From assembly GCF_003667575.1 (NCBI RefSeq), contig NZ_RCUY01000009.1, forward strand, positions 186,001 to 250,000: 64,000 bases of DNA, written 5' to 3'. The notes under the pieces were generated by a model. It was not told where the DNA came from and did not search any database. It saw only the letters and a program-made list of their open reading frames with translations. Position 1 is the first letter of the stretch; each line of letters starts with the position of its first letter. Positions 9,323 through 17,671 of this stretch are shown one piece after another. Source of the DNA: Mycetocola lacteus. GTDB taxonomy: Bacteria; Actinomycetota; Actinomycetes; Actinomycetales; Microbacteriaceae. Made by a program: the position numbers and the translations under genes.

Positions 9323-10912
9323 GTGACCTCCCCCCTGATCCTCTCCGGCAACGCCGCCGCCCCCGGAACCCCGCTTACGCACTACTGGAGCACCGTGGTC
9401 GGTGCCGGCCGCGCGAACGAGGGCCTGCGCGCCGACTGGCAGCGCCAGCTCACCGAGGCCCGCGCCGCCGCCGACTTCCGCTATATCCGCTTCCACGGAC
9501 TCTTCCACGACGACATGTTCGTCTACACGGAAAAGGAGGACGGCACCCCGGTCTTCAACTTCCAGTACGTGGATGCCCTGGTGGACGCGCTGCTCGACAT
9601 CGGCATCCGCCCCTTTGTGGAGCTCGGCTTTAGCCCGCGCGCGCTGGCCCGGGAAACCGAAACCGTATTCTGGTGGGGTGCCCACGGCGCTCCGCCCACC
9701 GACTCCGCGCGCTGGGCCGAACTGATCGACCGCCTGGTGCGACACTGGATCCGCCGCTACGGCCTCGCCGAGGTGCGCACCTGGTACTTCGAGGTCTGGA
9801 ACGAGCCAAACCTCTGGGGCTTTTTCCACGGCACCCGCTCGGAGTACTTCGAGCTGTACCGGGTAAGCGCCGAGACGATCAAGGCCATCGACCCGGGCCT
9901 GCGCGTGGGCGGTCCGGCAACCTCGAACTTTGTGCCCGACACCCGCTTCGACGGGGAAAAGGAGGACTTCGGCGCACAGATCGTGGCCGGCCGCGACGAC
10001 CTGGACACCCTGGACTGGCGCCCGGTCTGGCTCGATGCCTTCCTGGAATACTGCGCCGCGCAGAACCTCCCGGTGGATTTTGTCTCCACCCACCCCTACC
10101 CCACCGACTGGGCGTTGGATGAACACGGCCAGGGCGAGAAGCTGACCCGCGGCGTGGACGCAACCCCAACCGATCTGGCCACCATCCGCCGCATCGTTGA
10201 CGAGAGCGTCTACCCGAACGCCGAGATCCACCTGACCGAGTGGAGCTCATCCTCCTCGCCACGGGACCACACCCACGACACGGTGCCCGCGGCGACGTTT
10301 GTGGTGCGCACGATCCTGCACTCGCTCGGCACCGTCGACTCGCTGGCCTACTGGGCCTTCACCGATGTGTTTGAGGAGGGCGGCGCCGGGGACGAACTCT
10401 TCCACGGCGGATTCGGCATGTTCACCCTGCCGGGCATCCCCAAGCCCACCCTGCACGCCTATCGCATGCTCAACGGCCTGGGTGATGAACTGATCGCGCG
10501 CACCAACGGCACGATCCTCAGCCGGGATGCGGAATCGGGACGCCTGAGCGCGCTGGTCTATCACTATCCGAGTGAGCAGCCCCAGTCGATCCCCGCGTCC
10601 TTTGACTCCCGCGAGGTCGCCGACGCCAACGGCCGGATCGGCTCGCCGCGGACCCTGAGTATCCGCCTGGAGGGTCTGCCCGCGGGTGCCCGCTTCGAGG
10701 TGGAAACCCTGGATCTGGAACACGGAAACGCGATCGCCGAGTGGCGGAAACTCGGCGAGCCCGAGGCCCCGACCCGCGAGGAACTGGCGCTGATCAACCG
10801 CGGCGCGCGTGCCACCGCCCTTTTCACGGTTTCAGCCGATGAGAGTGGTATTCTCGCGAGTGAATTAGAGGTTTCCCCCTGGGCGATTGTTGCGTTGCGA
10901 CAACTACCCTAG
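9323..10912 (+). CDS. Glycoside hydrolase family 39, beta-xylosidase-like
   Basis: A retaining glycosidase, probably releasing xylose from short xylo-oligosaccharides. The (beta/alpha)8 barrel carries the acid/base E161 in WNEPN and the nucleophile E306 in HLTEWSS, the GH39 pair. After about residue 400 there is a beta-sandwich accessory domain, as in GH39 xylosidases of around 500 aa (this one is 529). No signal peptide is present, so it acts in the cytosol on imported sugar. The GTG start at 9323 has GAAAGGA ten bases upstream. It has its own promoter and candidate operator and precedes a ROK regulator. An alpha-L-iduronidase-like specificity is less likely. Confidence 0.85.
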   Translation: MTSPLILSGNAAAPGTPLTHYWSTVVGAGRANEGLRADWQRQLTEARAAADFRYIRFHGLFHDDMFVYTEKEDGTPVFNFQYVDALVDALLDIGIRPFVELGFSPRALARETETVFWWGAHGAPPTDSARWAELIDRLVRHWIRRYGLAEVRTWYFEVWNEPNLWGFFHGTRSEYFELYRVSAETIKAIDPGLRVGGPATSNFVPDTRFDGEKEDFGAQIVAGRDDLDTLDWRPVWLDAFLEYCAAQNLPVDFVSTHPYPTDWALDEHGQGEKLTRGVDATPTDLATIRRIVDESVYPNAEIHLTEWSSSSSPRDHTHDTVPAATFVVRTILHSLGTVDSLAYWAFTDVFEEGGAGDELFHGGFGMFTLPGIPKPTLHAYRMLNGLGDELIARTNGTILSRDAESGRLSALVYHYPSEQPQSIPASFDSREVADANGRIGSPRTLSIRLEGLPAGARFEVETLDLEHGNAIAEWRKLGEPEAPTREELALINRGARATALFTVSADESGILASELEVSPWAIVALRQLP

Positions 10913-10925
10913 GCCCACGCATCAC

Positions 10926-10961
10926 GGTGTGGGCGGCGGCAGCGCAGCCGTGGCCCACACC
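10926..10961. terminator. Hairpin between the GH39 and ROK genes
   Basis: GGTGTGGGC (10926-10934) pairs with GCCCACACC (10953-10961), with further GC pairing inside the loop. It lacks a T-tract, so it may attenuate or protect transcript ends rather than terminate fully. Confidence 0.45.
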
Positions 10962-10993
10962 CCCGTTCAGTCCCGGAAGGAAATTCGCCACCC

Positions 10994-12229
10994 ATGGCCA
11001 GACCCTCGCACCTCACCGAGCAGACGCCGGTCTCCGCGCGTCGCGGCACCAACCTGCCCCGCCTCAAGAACTTCAACGAGTCGGTGGTCCTGGATTCGCT
11101 GCGTCGCGCCCCCGATGGGCTGAGCCGGGTCGAGCTGGCCAGCGCGAGTGGACTCTCGGCGCAGACGGTTTCGAACATCTGCCGCCGGCTGATCGATCAG
11201 GGTGTGATTCTGGATGAGGGCACCGTGGTTCCCTCGGCCGCGGGGGTCGGGGGCAAGCGGCGCACGCTGCTGCACCTGAACCCCGACGCCTACTATGCGA
11301 TCGGCGTGCATCTGGACCCGGCGGTGGCCACGGTCGCGGTCCTCAACGTGACCGGCACGGTGCTGGCCGAGCGCCGCCACCCGATGCACGATGTCACCGA
11401 GCCCGACCGGGTCCTCGCCGATATCGCCCGCCTGGTGTCCGAGTTGGTCGACAGCGCAAAGCTGCCCCGCGATCGCATACTGGGACTCGGGGTCGCGGCC
11501 CCCGGACCGATTGATCTGGATTCCGGAGTCATCATCGATCCTCCGCAGCTGCGTGGCTGGGGACGGGTACCCGTGCGGGAACGCCTGGCCGAGCTCACCG
11601 GACTGCCGGTCATCCTGGACAAGGATGTCACCGCCGCAGTGATCGCCGAGCGCTGGGCCGCCGGGCCCGCCGCCGCCGAAGTCGACACCTTCGTCTTCTT
11701 CTATATCGGCACCGGCTCCGGCATGGGACTGGTCGTCAATGACACCGTGCTGCGCGGCGTCTCCGGCAACGCGGGCGAGGTGGGCGGCCTGGACGCCTCC
11801 TGCACCACCCGCGACCTGGCCGAAGAGGGGGTGCGCCGCGGCGTGCTGTCCGGGCTGAGCCTGCCCGTCTCCCCCACCGAGGCCGAGGATGCGCTGGCCG
11901 ATCTGGTCCGCATCGCCCACGATGGCGATGCCGAAGCCCGCGACATCATCGACGGCTGGGCACGCCGGGTCGGCCGCGGGGTTGCCGCCGCCGCAACCCT
12001 GGTGGATGCTCCCCTGATCATTTTTGGCGGTCCCGCCTGGACCCTGCTCGCCGAGCGCTTCCTGCCGATCGTGCGCGAGATCGTGGATGCCTCCCCGTTT
12101 GTGGAGAAGACCCGCGAAACCGTGGTCACCACCAGCGCCCTGGGCGACGCCGTCGGTGCCATCGGTGCCGCCTCCCTCGTGCTCGACACCCTGCTGTCCG
12201 TGCAGCCGCAGTCACTGGTGCTGCAGTAG
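10994..12229 (+). CDS. ROK-family transcriptional regulator (XylR/NagC type)
   Basis: An N-terminal winged HTH (about residues 26-80, with LSRVELASASGLSAQTVSNICRRL) is joined to a ROK sugar-kinase-fold sensor domain with FFYIGTGSGMG. The usual CxCGxxGC zinc motif is absent: the corresponding region reads GLDASCTTRDL, so this is a zinc-less variant and probably not an active kinase. Proteins of this type repress sugar-catabolic genes until the sugar binds. The position, between the GH39 gene and the ManD/ABC gene cluster, suggests it controls both, through the TTGATTTA-containing palindromes. 411 aa; ATG with GGAAGG upstream. Confidence 0.9.
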   Translation: MARPSHLTEQTPVSARRGTNLPRLKNFNESVVLDSLRRAPDGLSRVELASASGLSAQTVSNICRRLIDQGVILDEGTVVPSAAGVGGKRRTLLHLNPDAYYAIGVHLDPAVATVAVLNVTGTVLAERRHPMHDVTEPDRVLADIARLVSELVDSAKLPRDRILGLGVAAPGPIDLDSGVIIDPPQLRGWGRVPVRERLAELTGLPVILDKDVTAAVIAERWAAGPAAAEVDTFVFFYIGTGSGMGLVVNDTVLRGVSGNAGEVGGLDASCTTRDLAEEGVRRGVLSGLSLPVSPTEAEDALADLVRIAHDGDAEARDIIDGWARRVGRGVAAAATLVDAPLIIFGGPAWTLLAERFLPIVREIVDASPFVEKTRETVVTTSALGDAVGAIGAASLVLDTLLSVQPQSLVLQ

Positions 12230-12490
12230 GGGCCGGGCCGCTTCGCGCACGGCGCCGAGCCGCCTCGTGGCGTGGCAGCCTCGTCGCCCAGCGGTCGAGG
12301 TGCGTCATGGCGAGACGGCCTCTCCGAGTTGCAGCTGAGGTGTGTCGCAGCTGAGCGGCAGGCTCCCAGCTCCAAACCCTGGGCTCCCGGCTCCGAACTT
12401 TGAACTCCCGGCTCTAGACTCTGAACTCTGGACTGTGGGCACTGGGCACTGAGCTGTGGGCACTGGGCTCCGAACTCTGGACTCCAGACG
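12230..12490. repeat. Degenerate short repeats in a gene-free stretch
   Basis: No gene. From about 12360 the sequence is made of drifting copies of CTCCGAACTCTGGACTC-like and CACTGGGC-like units. The clearest is a 15-bp exact direct repeat, CTGTGGGCACTGGGC, at 12433-12447 and 12454-12468 (period 21). It looks like a decaying minisatellite between two converging genes. Confidence 0.7.
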
Positions 12491-12499
12491 TCATCACCC

Positions 12500-12558
12500 C
12501 TGCGGGAGAACCCCGTTTTGACACGTCAATTACGTGTCAAAACGGGGTTCTCCCGCAG
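12500..12558. terminator. 27-bp perfect inverted repeat, probable bidirectional terminator
   Basis: Arms 12500-12526 and 12532-12558 are perfectly complementary over 27 bp with a CAATT loop. The inner third is ACACGT/ACGTGT and the middle contains CCCCGTTTTGAC. It lies between the converging ROK (plus) and ManD-like (minus) genes, so termination in both directions is plausible, though the arm is far longer than the other terminators here and no T-run follows it. The rest of 12559-12765 holds no credible gene. Confidence 0.7.
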
Positions 12559-12765
12559 GTACCTCTGTCGGTGCGGGCACGAGGCGGGTGCAGTGGCCCG
12601 ATGCGCAGCACGAAATCGAGCTGTCCAGCGCAGCCCCTCAAACAGGCAGGTCACGCCCGGCCGCAGAACAGCCGCCGCGCGGTCGCCGCACATCGACCGC
12701 GCGGTGTGGAACCAAAACGTGCCACACCGCCCAAACCGCAAGCACCGCACCGCTCATCTCCGGGA

Positions 12766-12820
12766 CTACGGGCGCTGGGCCGCGCCACCCAACGACGGGT
12801 TACGGACGCTGGGCCGCGCC
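12766..12820. repeat. Duplicated 3' end of the ManD-like gene
   Basis: A 21-bp segment at 12800-12820 (the last six codons and stop of the gene, minus strand) is repeated at 12766-12786 with two mismatches, including its own in-phase stop (TAA in the gene, TAG in the copy). The period is 34 bp. Confidence 0.8.
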
Positions 12821-14149
12821 GTCGGTCGCGCGCAGCAGGGCCCAGCGGTCGTGCTGGCCGGGGGCGGTGACCGGGTATTTCCGGGCGGCCGCCTCGTCGA
12901 AGTCCACGCCGAGGCCGGGCTTAGTGCTCGGGTAGAGCACACCGCCCCGCGCGACCGGTGCACCGGGGAACACCTCGAGGGTGGCCTCGCGGAATCCGGC
13001 GGCCTCCTGGACGCCGAAGGCGTGGGAGGACACGTTCATCGCCACGTTCGCCGCCTGGCCGAGCGGGCTGACGTCGCCCGGGCCGTGCGGGGCCGAGCGT
13101 ACGCCGAACAGCTCGGCGGCCGCCAGGATCTTGCGGGTCGTGGTGAGACCACCCAGGGTGGGGATCCGCAGCCGGGCGAAGTCGATCGAGCGGGTGGTGA
13201 ACAGGCGCGTGTACTGGGACGCCTCGGTGTACAGCTCGCCCACCGCAAGCGGGGTGGATCCGGCCAGGCGCATCTCGGCAAAGTGATCGGCATCCTCGGG
13301 TGCCAGCAGATCCTCCACAAAAAACAGCCGGGCGGGCTCAATCTCGGCCATGAAGCGCCGCGCCTGGGCGGGGGTCAGTCGCTCATGTGAGTCGTGCAGC
13401 AGCTCAACACCGTCGCCCACCAGCGAGCGGATCTCGGCCAGCACCGGCGGGACGTGGTGCAGGTAGGACAGCGAATCCCAGCGGTCCTCACGCAGGTGCC
13501 GGCGACGCTCCTCGGCGGCATCGGCGGCCGCGGTTCCGTAGGTGTCGGTTCCGGGCACGGCAACCTGCACACGCACGTGACGGTAGCCCTTCTCGGTGGC
13601 GGCCAGCACCTTCTCGGCGATCTCGCCGGCGGTGAATCCGTCCACGTGGGTGTAGGCCGCGGCACCGCCGCGGGCGCGGCCGCCGAAGAGCTCGTGCAGC
13701 GGCAGGCCCGCGCGCTTGCCGGCGATGTCCCACAGGGCCACATCGATCCCGGCCAGGGCGTTATTAGCGATCGATCCACCGCGCCAGTAACCGCTATTCA
13801 GCAAGAGGCGATGGATGTCTTCGATGTCGGCGGCGGGGCGCCCGATAACCATCGGGGCGAGATAGTCGTTGACCACCGAGGCGATGGCAAGGGTGCGCTG
13901 CGGGTCACTCGAACACCCCAGTCCATACAGGCCGGGCACGTTGGTTTCGACCCGAACGATCACGTAGGGGCAGCCCTGTGGGGCGGTGAGGAAGGTGGTG
14001 ACGCCGGTGATCCGCACGGTATCGTCGCGGTCCAGATGAGCGGGATCGAGGTCGGCGGGGTCGGTATCCCAGGGTGCGCGGGCCAGCACCACACCATCGG
14101 TGGGCTCGGCGGCGGTGAGGGCGAAGGGGAGATCGGGCGAAGTCGTCAT
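12800..14149 (-). CDS. Mannonate dehydratase-type enolase-superfamily protein (ManD/RspA-like)
   Basis: Enolase-superfamily acid-sugar dehydratase. ManD-family signatures are visible: TFLTAPQGCPYVIVRVETN near residue 52, WRGGSIANNALAGIDVALWDI near 121, YRHVRVQVAVPG near 188, HDSHERLTP near 255 (catalytic His and metal region), FFVEDLL, and APHGPGDVSP. The 449-aa length is slightly over the ManD norm because of a 45-residue N-terminal extension. Family members dehydrate D-mannonate and/or D-gluconate, and some are inactive; which applies here is not decidable by eye. It is divergent from the ABC importer operon and probably shares its regulation, which suggests uronate handling. The 3' end is duplicated downstream. 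Confidence 0.82.
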   Translation of the reverse strand: MTTSPDLPFALTAAEPTDGVVLARAPWDTDPADLDPAHLDRDDTVRITGVTTFLTAPQGCPYVIVRVETNVPGLYGLGCSSDPQRTLAIASVVNDYLAPMVIGRPAADIEDIHRLLLNSGYWRGGSIANNALAGIDVALWDIAGKRAGLPLHELFGGRARGGAAAYTHVDGFTAGEIAEKVLAATEKGYRHVRVQVAVPGTDTYGTAAADAAEERRRHLREDRWDSLSYLHHVPPVLAEIRSLVGDGVELLHDSHERLTPAQARRFMAEIEPARLFFVEDLLAPEDADHFAEMRLAGSTPLAVGELYTEASQYTRLFTTRSIDFARLRIPTLGGLTTTRKILAAAELFGVRSAPHGPGDVSPLGQAANVAMNVSSHAFGVQEAAGFREATLEVFPGAPVARGGVLYPSTKPGLGVDFDEAAARKYPVTAPGQHDRWALLRATDGAAQRP

Positions 14150-14230
14150 TGTCTAGCGTTCCGTTTCGGGGTGGTGGCTGCTTTGCCAGGGGTCTTGGAA
14201 ACGTGTCTCACACGGATTTTCGAATCCGCG

Positions 14231-14260
14231 TTGACACAGTCTATCAAATTGATTTAGATT
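14231..14260 (+). promoter_or_regulatory. Promoter with internal palindrome for the sugar ABC operon
   Basis: TTGACA (14231-14236) and TAGATT (14255-14260) are spaced by 18 bp. The palindrome ATCAAATTGAT (14243-14253) sits in the spacer and runs into TTGATTTA, the half-site also found at 9235-9242 before the GH39 gene. A repressor bound here would block RNA polymerase. Confidence 0.65.
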
Positions 14261-14316
14261 CGTCATGTGTTCACCAACGACGGCAAACACCAACCCCCAG
14301 CGAAAGGCACCACACA

Positions 14317-15705
14317 GTGAAAAGACATCGGAGTCTCACACGAACAGCGGCTTTAGCCACAACCCTGACCCTCGGACTCGCCCTCACCGCCTGCGCCTCC
14401 GGCGGCGACAACGCGGGAGGCGGCGACGGCAAGTCGCTGACCCTCTGGACCTTCAAGCAAACCCACGCCACCGCCCTGGAAAAGACCGCCGAGGACTTCA
14501 AGGCCAAGACCGGCATCACGGTCAAGGTGCAGGCGATCACCCCGGATGACGCGTTTGTCACCAAGACCCAGGCCGCCGCCAAGACCGGCGATTTCCCGGA
14601 CCTGCTCGAGGTCCACTCGCGCGGCGAGGACTTCACCTTCGGCGCGGCCGGACTGCTGGAAAACCTGGCCGACAAGATCACCCCCGAGTGGGACAAGAAC
14701 TACCTCGAATCCGTGCGCAACGAGGGCACCGTGACCGCGGCGGACTTCAAGTCCTCGCAGGAAACCGGCTCGAAGATCGCCGGTGTCGAGGAGGGGCAGC
14801 GTCTGAGCGTGCCGCTGACCATCGGCACCTTCGGCATCGTCTATGCCAATAAGGAGCGTTTGGCTGCCGCGGGCATCACCGAGGCCCCCAAGACCTGGGA
14901 GGAGTTCATCGCCGCCCTGGATGCGGTCAAGAAGACCAACCCCGACAACGGCGGCGTGACGATCGGGCTCAAGTCCCCCTCCACCGGCCTGGAATGGCTG
15001 ATGCAGCCGATGGGCTTCGGCCAGCTGGGCAAGGGCCCGTTCGAGGCCCTGTTTAAGGACGACAAGTCCAAGAACTGGAGCTCGGAGAACGGCACCAAGG
15101 TGCTCAGCGAGTACAACAAGATCAACCCGTACTGGATGCCGGGATCTCAGACCCTCGACATCGACCAGGCCGACCTGAGCTTCGCCCAGGGCAAGTCCTC
15201 GTTCCTGGTGGGTGGCACCTTCACGCTCTCCTTCCTCAACCAGAACGGTTTTGACACCGAGAACCTGATGACCTTCCCGGTTCCTCCGCCCGCCGACGGC
15301 GCGGTCAAGGATCTGGCGCTGGCTCCGTTCTCGCTGACCGGTCTCTCGCTGTCCTCCTCGTCCAAGAACAAGGATGCGGCGCTCAAGTTCATGGAGTTTG
15401 TCTCCGAACCCGACAACGCCAAGAAGTTCTCCACCAACGCCCTCGACCTCGCCCCGGTTGACCTCGGCGCGGACCCCTCCACGGAGGTCGGGCCGGTTCT
15501 CGGCGCGATGATGGCGGCGTTCGGCGAGGCCGGACCCAACACCTACAACCCGGGCGACACCTCCTACCGCCCCAACCAGTACGACCCGGGTGACGTGGGT
15601 GCACTGCTGATGAACATGACCCCGCTCGCCCAGACCGATCCGGCGCAGACCGGGTCCAAGATGGCCGAGCTCATCGACTCCTACTGGGTCACCCAGAAGG
15701 GCTAA
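14317..15705 (+). CDS. Sugar ABC transporter substrate-binding lipoprotein (family 1)
   Basis: The extracytoplasmic binding protein of a CUT1-type importer. It has a basic N-terminus, a hydrophobic stretch and a lipobox LTAC with Cys26, so it is a membrane-anchored lipoprotein; a Gly/Asp linker follows and then the two-lobe SBP domain of about 420 residues. I placed the start at the GTG at 14317, with AAAGG ten bases upstream; this leaves a normal signal peptide, unlike the longer frame from 14149, which overlaps the divergent gene. First gene of a five-gene operon. The ligand is unknown; the context suggests an oligosaccharide or uronide. Confidence 0.92.
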   Translation: MKRHRSLTRTAALATTLTLGLALTACASGGDNAGGGDGKSLTLWTFKQTHATALEKTAEDFKAKTGITVKVQAITPDDAFVTKTQAAAKTGDFPDLLEVHSRGEDFTFGAAGLLENLADKITPEWDKNYLESVRNEGTVTAADFKSSQETGSKIAGVEEGQRLSVPLTIGTFGIVYANKERLAAAGITEAPKTWEEFIAALDAVKKTNPDNGGVTIGLKSPSTGLEWLMQPMGFGQLGKGPFEALFKDDKSKNWSSENGTKVLSEYNKINPYWMPGSQTLDIDQADLSFAQGKSSFLVGGTFTLSFLNQNGFDTENLMTFPVPPPADGAVKDLALAPFSLTGLSLSSSSKNKDAALKFMEFVSEPDNAKKFSTNALDLAPVDLGADPSTEVGPVLGAMMAAFGEAGPNTYNPGDTSYRPNQYDPGDVGALLMNMTPLAQTDPAQTGSKMAELIDSYWVTQKG

Positions 15706-15708
15706 GCA

Positions 15709-16761
15709 ATGACCAGCCACGTTACTCCCGACTCCGCCCTGCGCGGGGTCGGGGGTGACGGGGACCAGGACGGTCCCCGCCACTCCCCCCACACCGCGGC
15801 GGCCCCCACGCCGCCCGCCGCCGCGCCGAGCTCGCCGGCGTCCCCGAAGAAGCGGCGCATCCGCTACAACCGCACCGAATCCCGCTGGGGCTACGCCTTT
15901 GTGGCCCCCGCTCTGGTCCTGTTTGCGATCATGGGTGTCTATACGATCGGATACGGCCTGGCGCTGAGCTTCGCCCGCTGGAACGGCTTTAGTCCCAACT
16001 GGGAATGGGTCGGCTTCCAGAACTTCACCGACCTGCTCTTCGGCAGCAAGACGTACGCACCCCGCGTACAGGCGGCCGCCCTGAACACCCTGTGGGTGTG
16101 TATCGCGGTACCGGTGCTGACCATCGCGGTGAGCTTCCCGCTGGCCATCATCCTGAATTCGGCCAAGCGATTCCAGGGCATCCTGCGCTCGGTCTACTTT
16201 GTGCCCTACGTCACCACCGGCATCGCCGTATACCTGGCGTGGCAGTACATCCTGGAGCCCAACGGGGCGATCAACGGTCTGCTCCGGGTGCTGGGGCTGG
16301 GATCTCTCACCCAGCCGCAGGGCTTCCTCGGTAACCCCGACACCGCCCTGCCCACGCTGATCATCGTGCTGGTCTGGTCGGCGGTCCCGGTGGCCATGCT
16401 GCTCTATCTCACCGGCCTGCAGTCCCTGGACACCTCGGTGTTTGAGGCCGCCACCCTCGATGGTGCGGGATGGTGGCGCACCAACACGTCGATCGTCTGG
16501 CCGCTGCTGCGTGCGACCACCGGCATCGTGTTCCTGCTGAACCTGCGCGATGCACTGCAGGGCTTCCAAATCTTCCTGATCATGACCAATGGCGGACCGG
16601 GCAACCACACCAACGTGCTGGGCCTGGAAACCTACCGTCTGGCGTTCCTGTCCGAGCTCTCCCCCACCCTGGGCCTGGCTAGTGCCCTCGGCTGGATGCT
16701 GTTCCTCGCCGCGCTCGCGATCGCCCTGATCAACCAACGACTCGAGAAGAGGGCCCAGTAG
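15709..16761 (+). CDS. Sugar ABC transporter permease (MalF type)
   Basis: Inner-membrane half-transporter with six predicted helices after a cytosolic Pro/Ala/Ser-rich N-terminal tail of about 55 residues. The EAA loop reads EAATLDGAGWW and ends with IVWPLL, the docking site for the ATPase. 350 aa. It starts 3 bp after the binding-protein stop, and its TAG shares a base with the GTG of the next permease, so translation is coupled. Confidence 0.93.
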   Translation: MTSHVTPDSALRGVGGDGDQDGPRHSPHTAAAPTPPAAAPSSPASPKKRRIRYNRTESRWGYAFVAPALVLFAIMGVYTIGYGLALSFARWNGFSPNWEWVGFQNFTDLLFGSKTYAPRVQAAALNTLWVCIAVPVLTIAVSFPLAIILNSAKRFQGILRSVYFVPYVTTGIAVYLAWQYILEPNGAINGLLRVLGLGSLTQPQGFLGNPDTALPTLIIVLVWSAVPVAMLLYLTGLQSLDTSVFEAATLDGAGWWRTNTSIVWPLLRATTGIVFLLNLRDALQGFQIFLIMTNGGPGNHTNVLGLETYRLAFLSELSPTLGLASALGWMLFLAALAIALINQRLEKRAQ

Positions 16762-17663
16762 TGGTAGACCTCGCCCCCGCGCCCAGCGCGCGAAAAGCCC
16801 CCGCATCCACGCCCTACGCGCCCAAGCCCTGGTACACCCGACTGTTCAACCTCAGCGGGAAAACCGTGGTGGGTCTGGTGCTTGGACTCTACGCCGTGGT
16901 CAGCCTGTATCCGTTTGCCTATATGGTCTCGGCGGCCTTCAAGACCACCGAGGAGGTCAACGCGGGCAACAACCTGATCCCGGCCAATCCGACCCTCGAC
17001 ACCCTGATCGACACCTGGAATCGGCTGCACTTTTTCGACTACTTCCTGAACAGCCTCTGGGTCACCGGTGCCACGACCCTCGGCGTGATCGTCATCTACT
17101 CCTGCGCCGCCTACGCCTTCTCGGTGCTGCGCTTCCGCGGCAAGACGCTGCTGTTCCGACTGTTCCTGGTGCTGCTGTTTGTGCCGGGCGTGGTCACCCT
17201 GCTGCCGGTGGTGATGCTGGAAAACGAGATGGGCATCCTGGGTACCCACCTGGGCCTGATCCTGCCCTTCATCAACGGGTCGGCCCCGCTGGCGATCCTG
17301 CTGTTGACAAACGCGTTCAACGCGGTCCCCGGGGACCTGCGCGAGGCCGCCCGCGTGGACGGTGCCGGGGAACTGCGCATCTTCTCGCGGATCTACCTGC
17401 CCCTGGCGCGGCCCGCGCTCATCACCATCGCGCTGCTCACCGCGATCCCCACCTGGAATGAGTATCAGCTGACCCGCGTCTCGCTGAACGATCCCACCCG
17501 CTACACCCTGCCCATTGCCCTACAAAGCCTGCAACAGGGCGACACGGTCCAGTACAACACGCTCATGGCCGCGGCCCTGATCGTGGTGATTCCGATCATC
17601 ATCCTGTTCTTCAGTCTGCAGCGCTACTTCGTGAACGGCCTCGTCGGGGCCGTGAAAGGTTAG
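16761..17663 (+). CDS. Sugar ABC transporter permease (MalG type)
   Basis: Second permease of the importer, 300 aa, six predicted helices. The EAA motif is EAARVDGAGELRIF and ends in YLPLARP. The GTG start at 16761 overlaps the preceding stop by one base. No ATP-binding gene follows, so the importer must use an ATPase encoded elsewhere (a shared MsmK/UgpC-like subunit is the usual solution). Confidence 0.93.
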   Translation: MVDLAPAPSARKAPASTPYAPKPWYTRLFNLSGKTVVGLVLGLYAVVSLYPFAYMVSAAFKTTEEVNAGNNLIPANPTLDTLIDTWNRLHFFDYFLNSLWVTGATTLGVIVIYSCAAYAFSVLRFRGKTLLFRLFLVLLFVPGVVTLLPVVMLENEMGILGTHLGLILPFINGSAPLAILLLTNAFNAVPGDLREAARVDGAGELRIFSRIYLPLARPALITIALLTAIPTWNEYQLTRVSLNDPTRYTLPIALQSLQQGDTVQYNTLMAAALIVVIPIIILFFSLQRYFVNGLVGAVKG

Positions 17664-17671
17664 GAACCTTC

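Noticed and set aside
12526..12750. 74-codon minus-strand ORF downstream of the ManD-like gene
   Set aside because: Cys/Arg-rich random translation that starts inside the large palindrome; no ribosome site.
14353..16806. 817-codon open frame antisense to the ABC operon
   Set aside because: Same cause; Gly/Arg/His-rich translation with no domain and no ribosome site.
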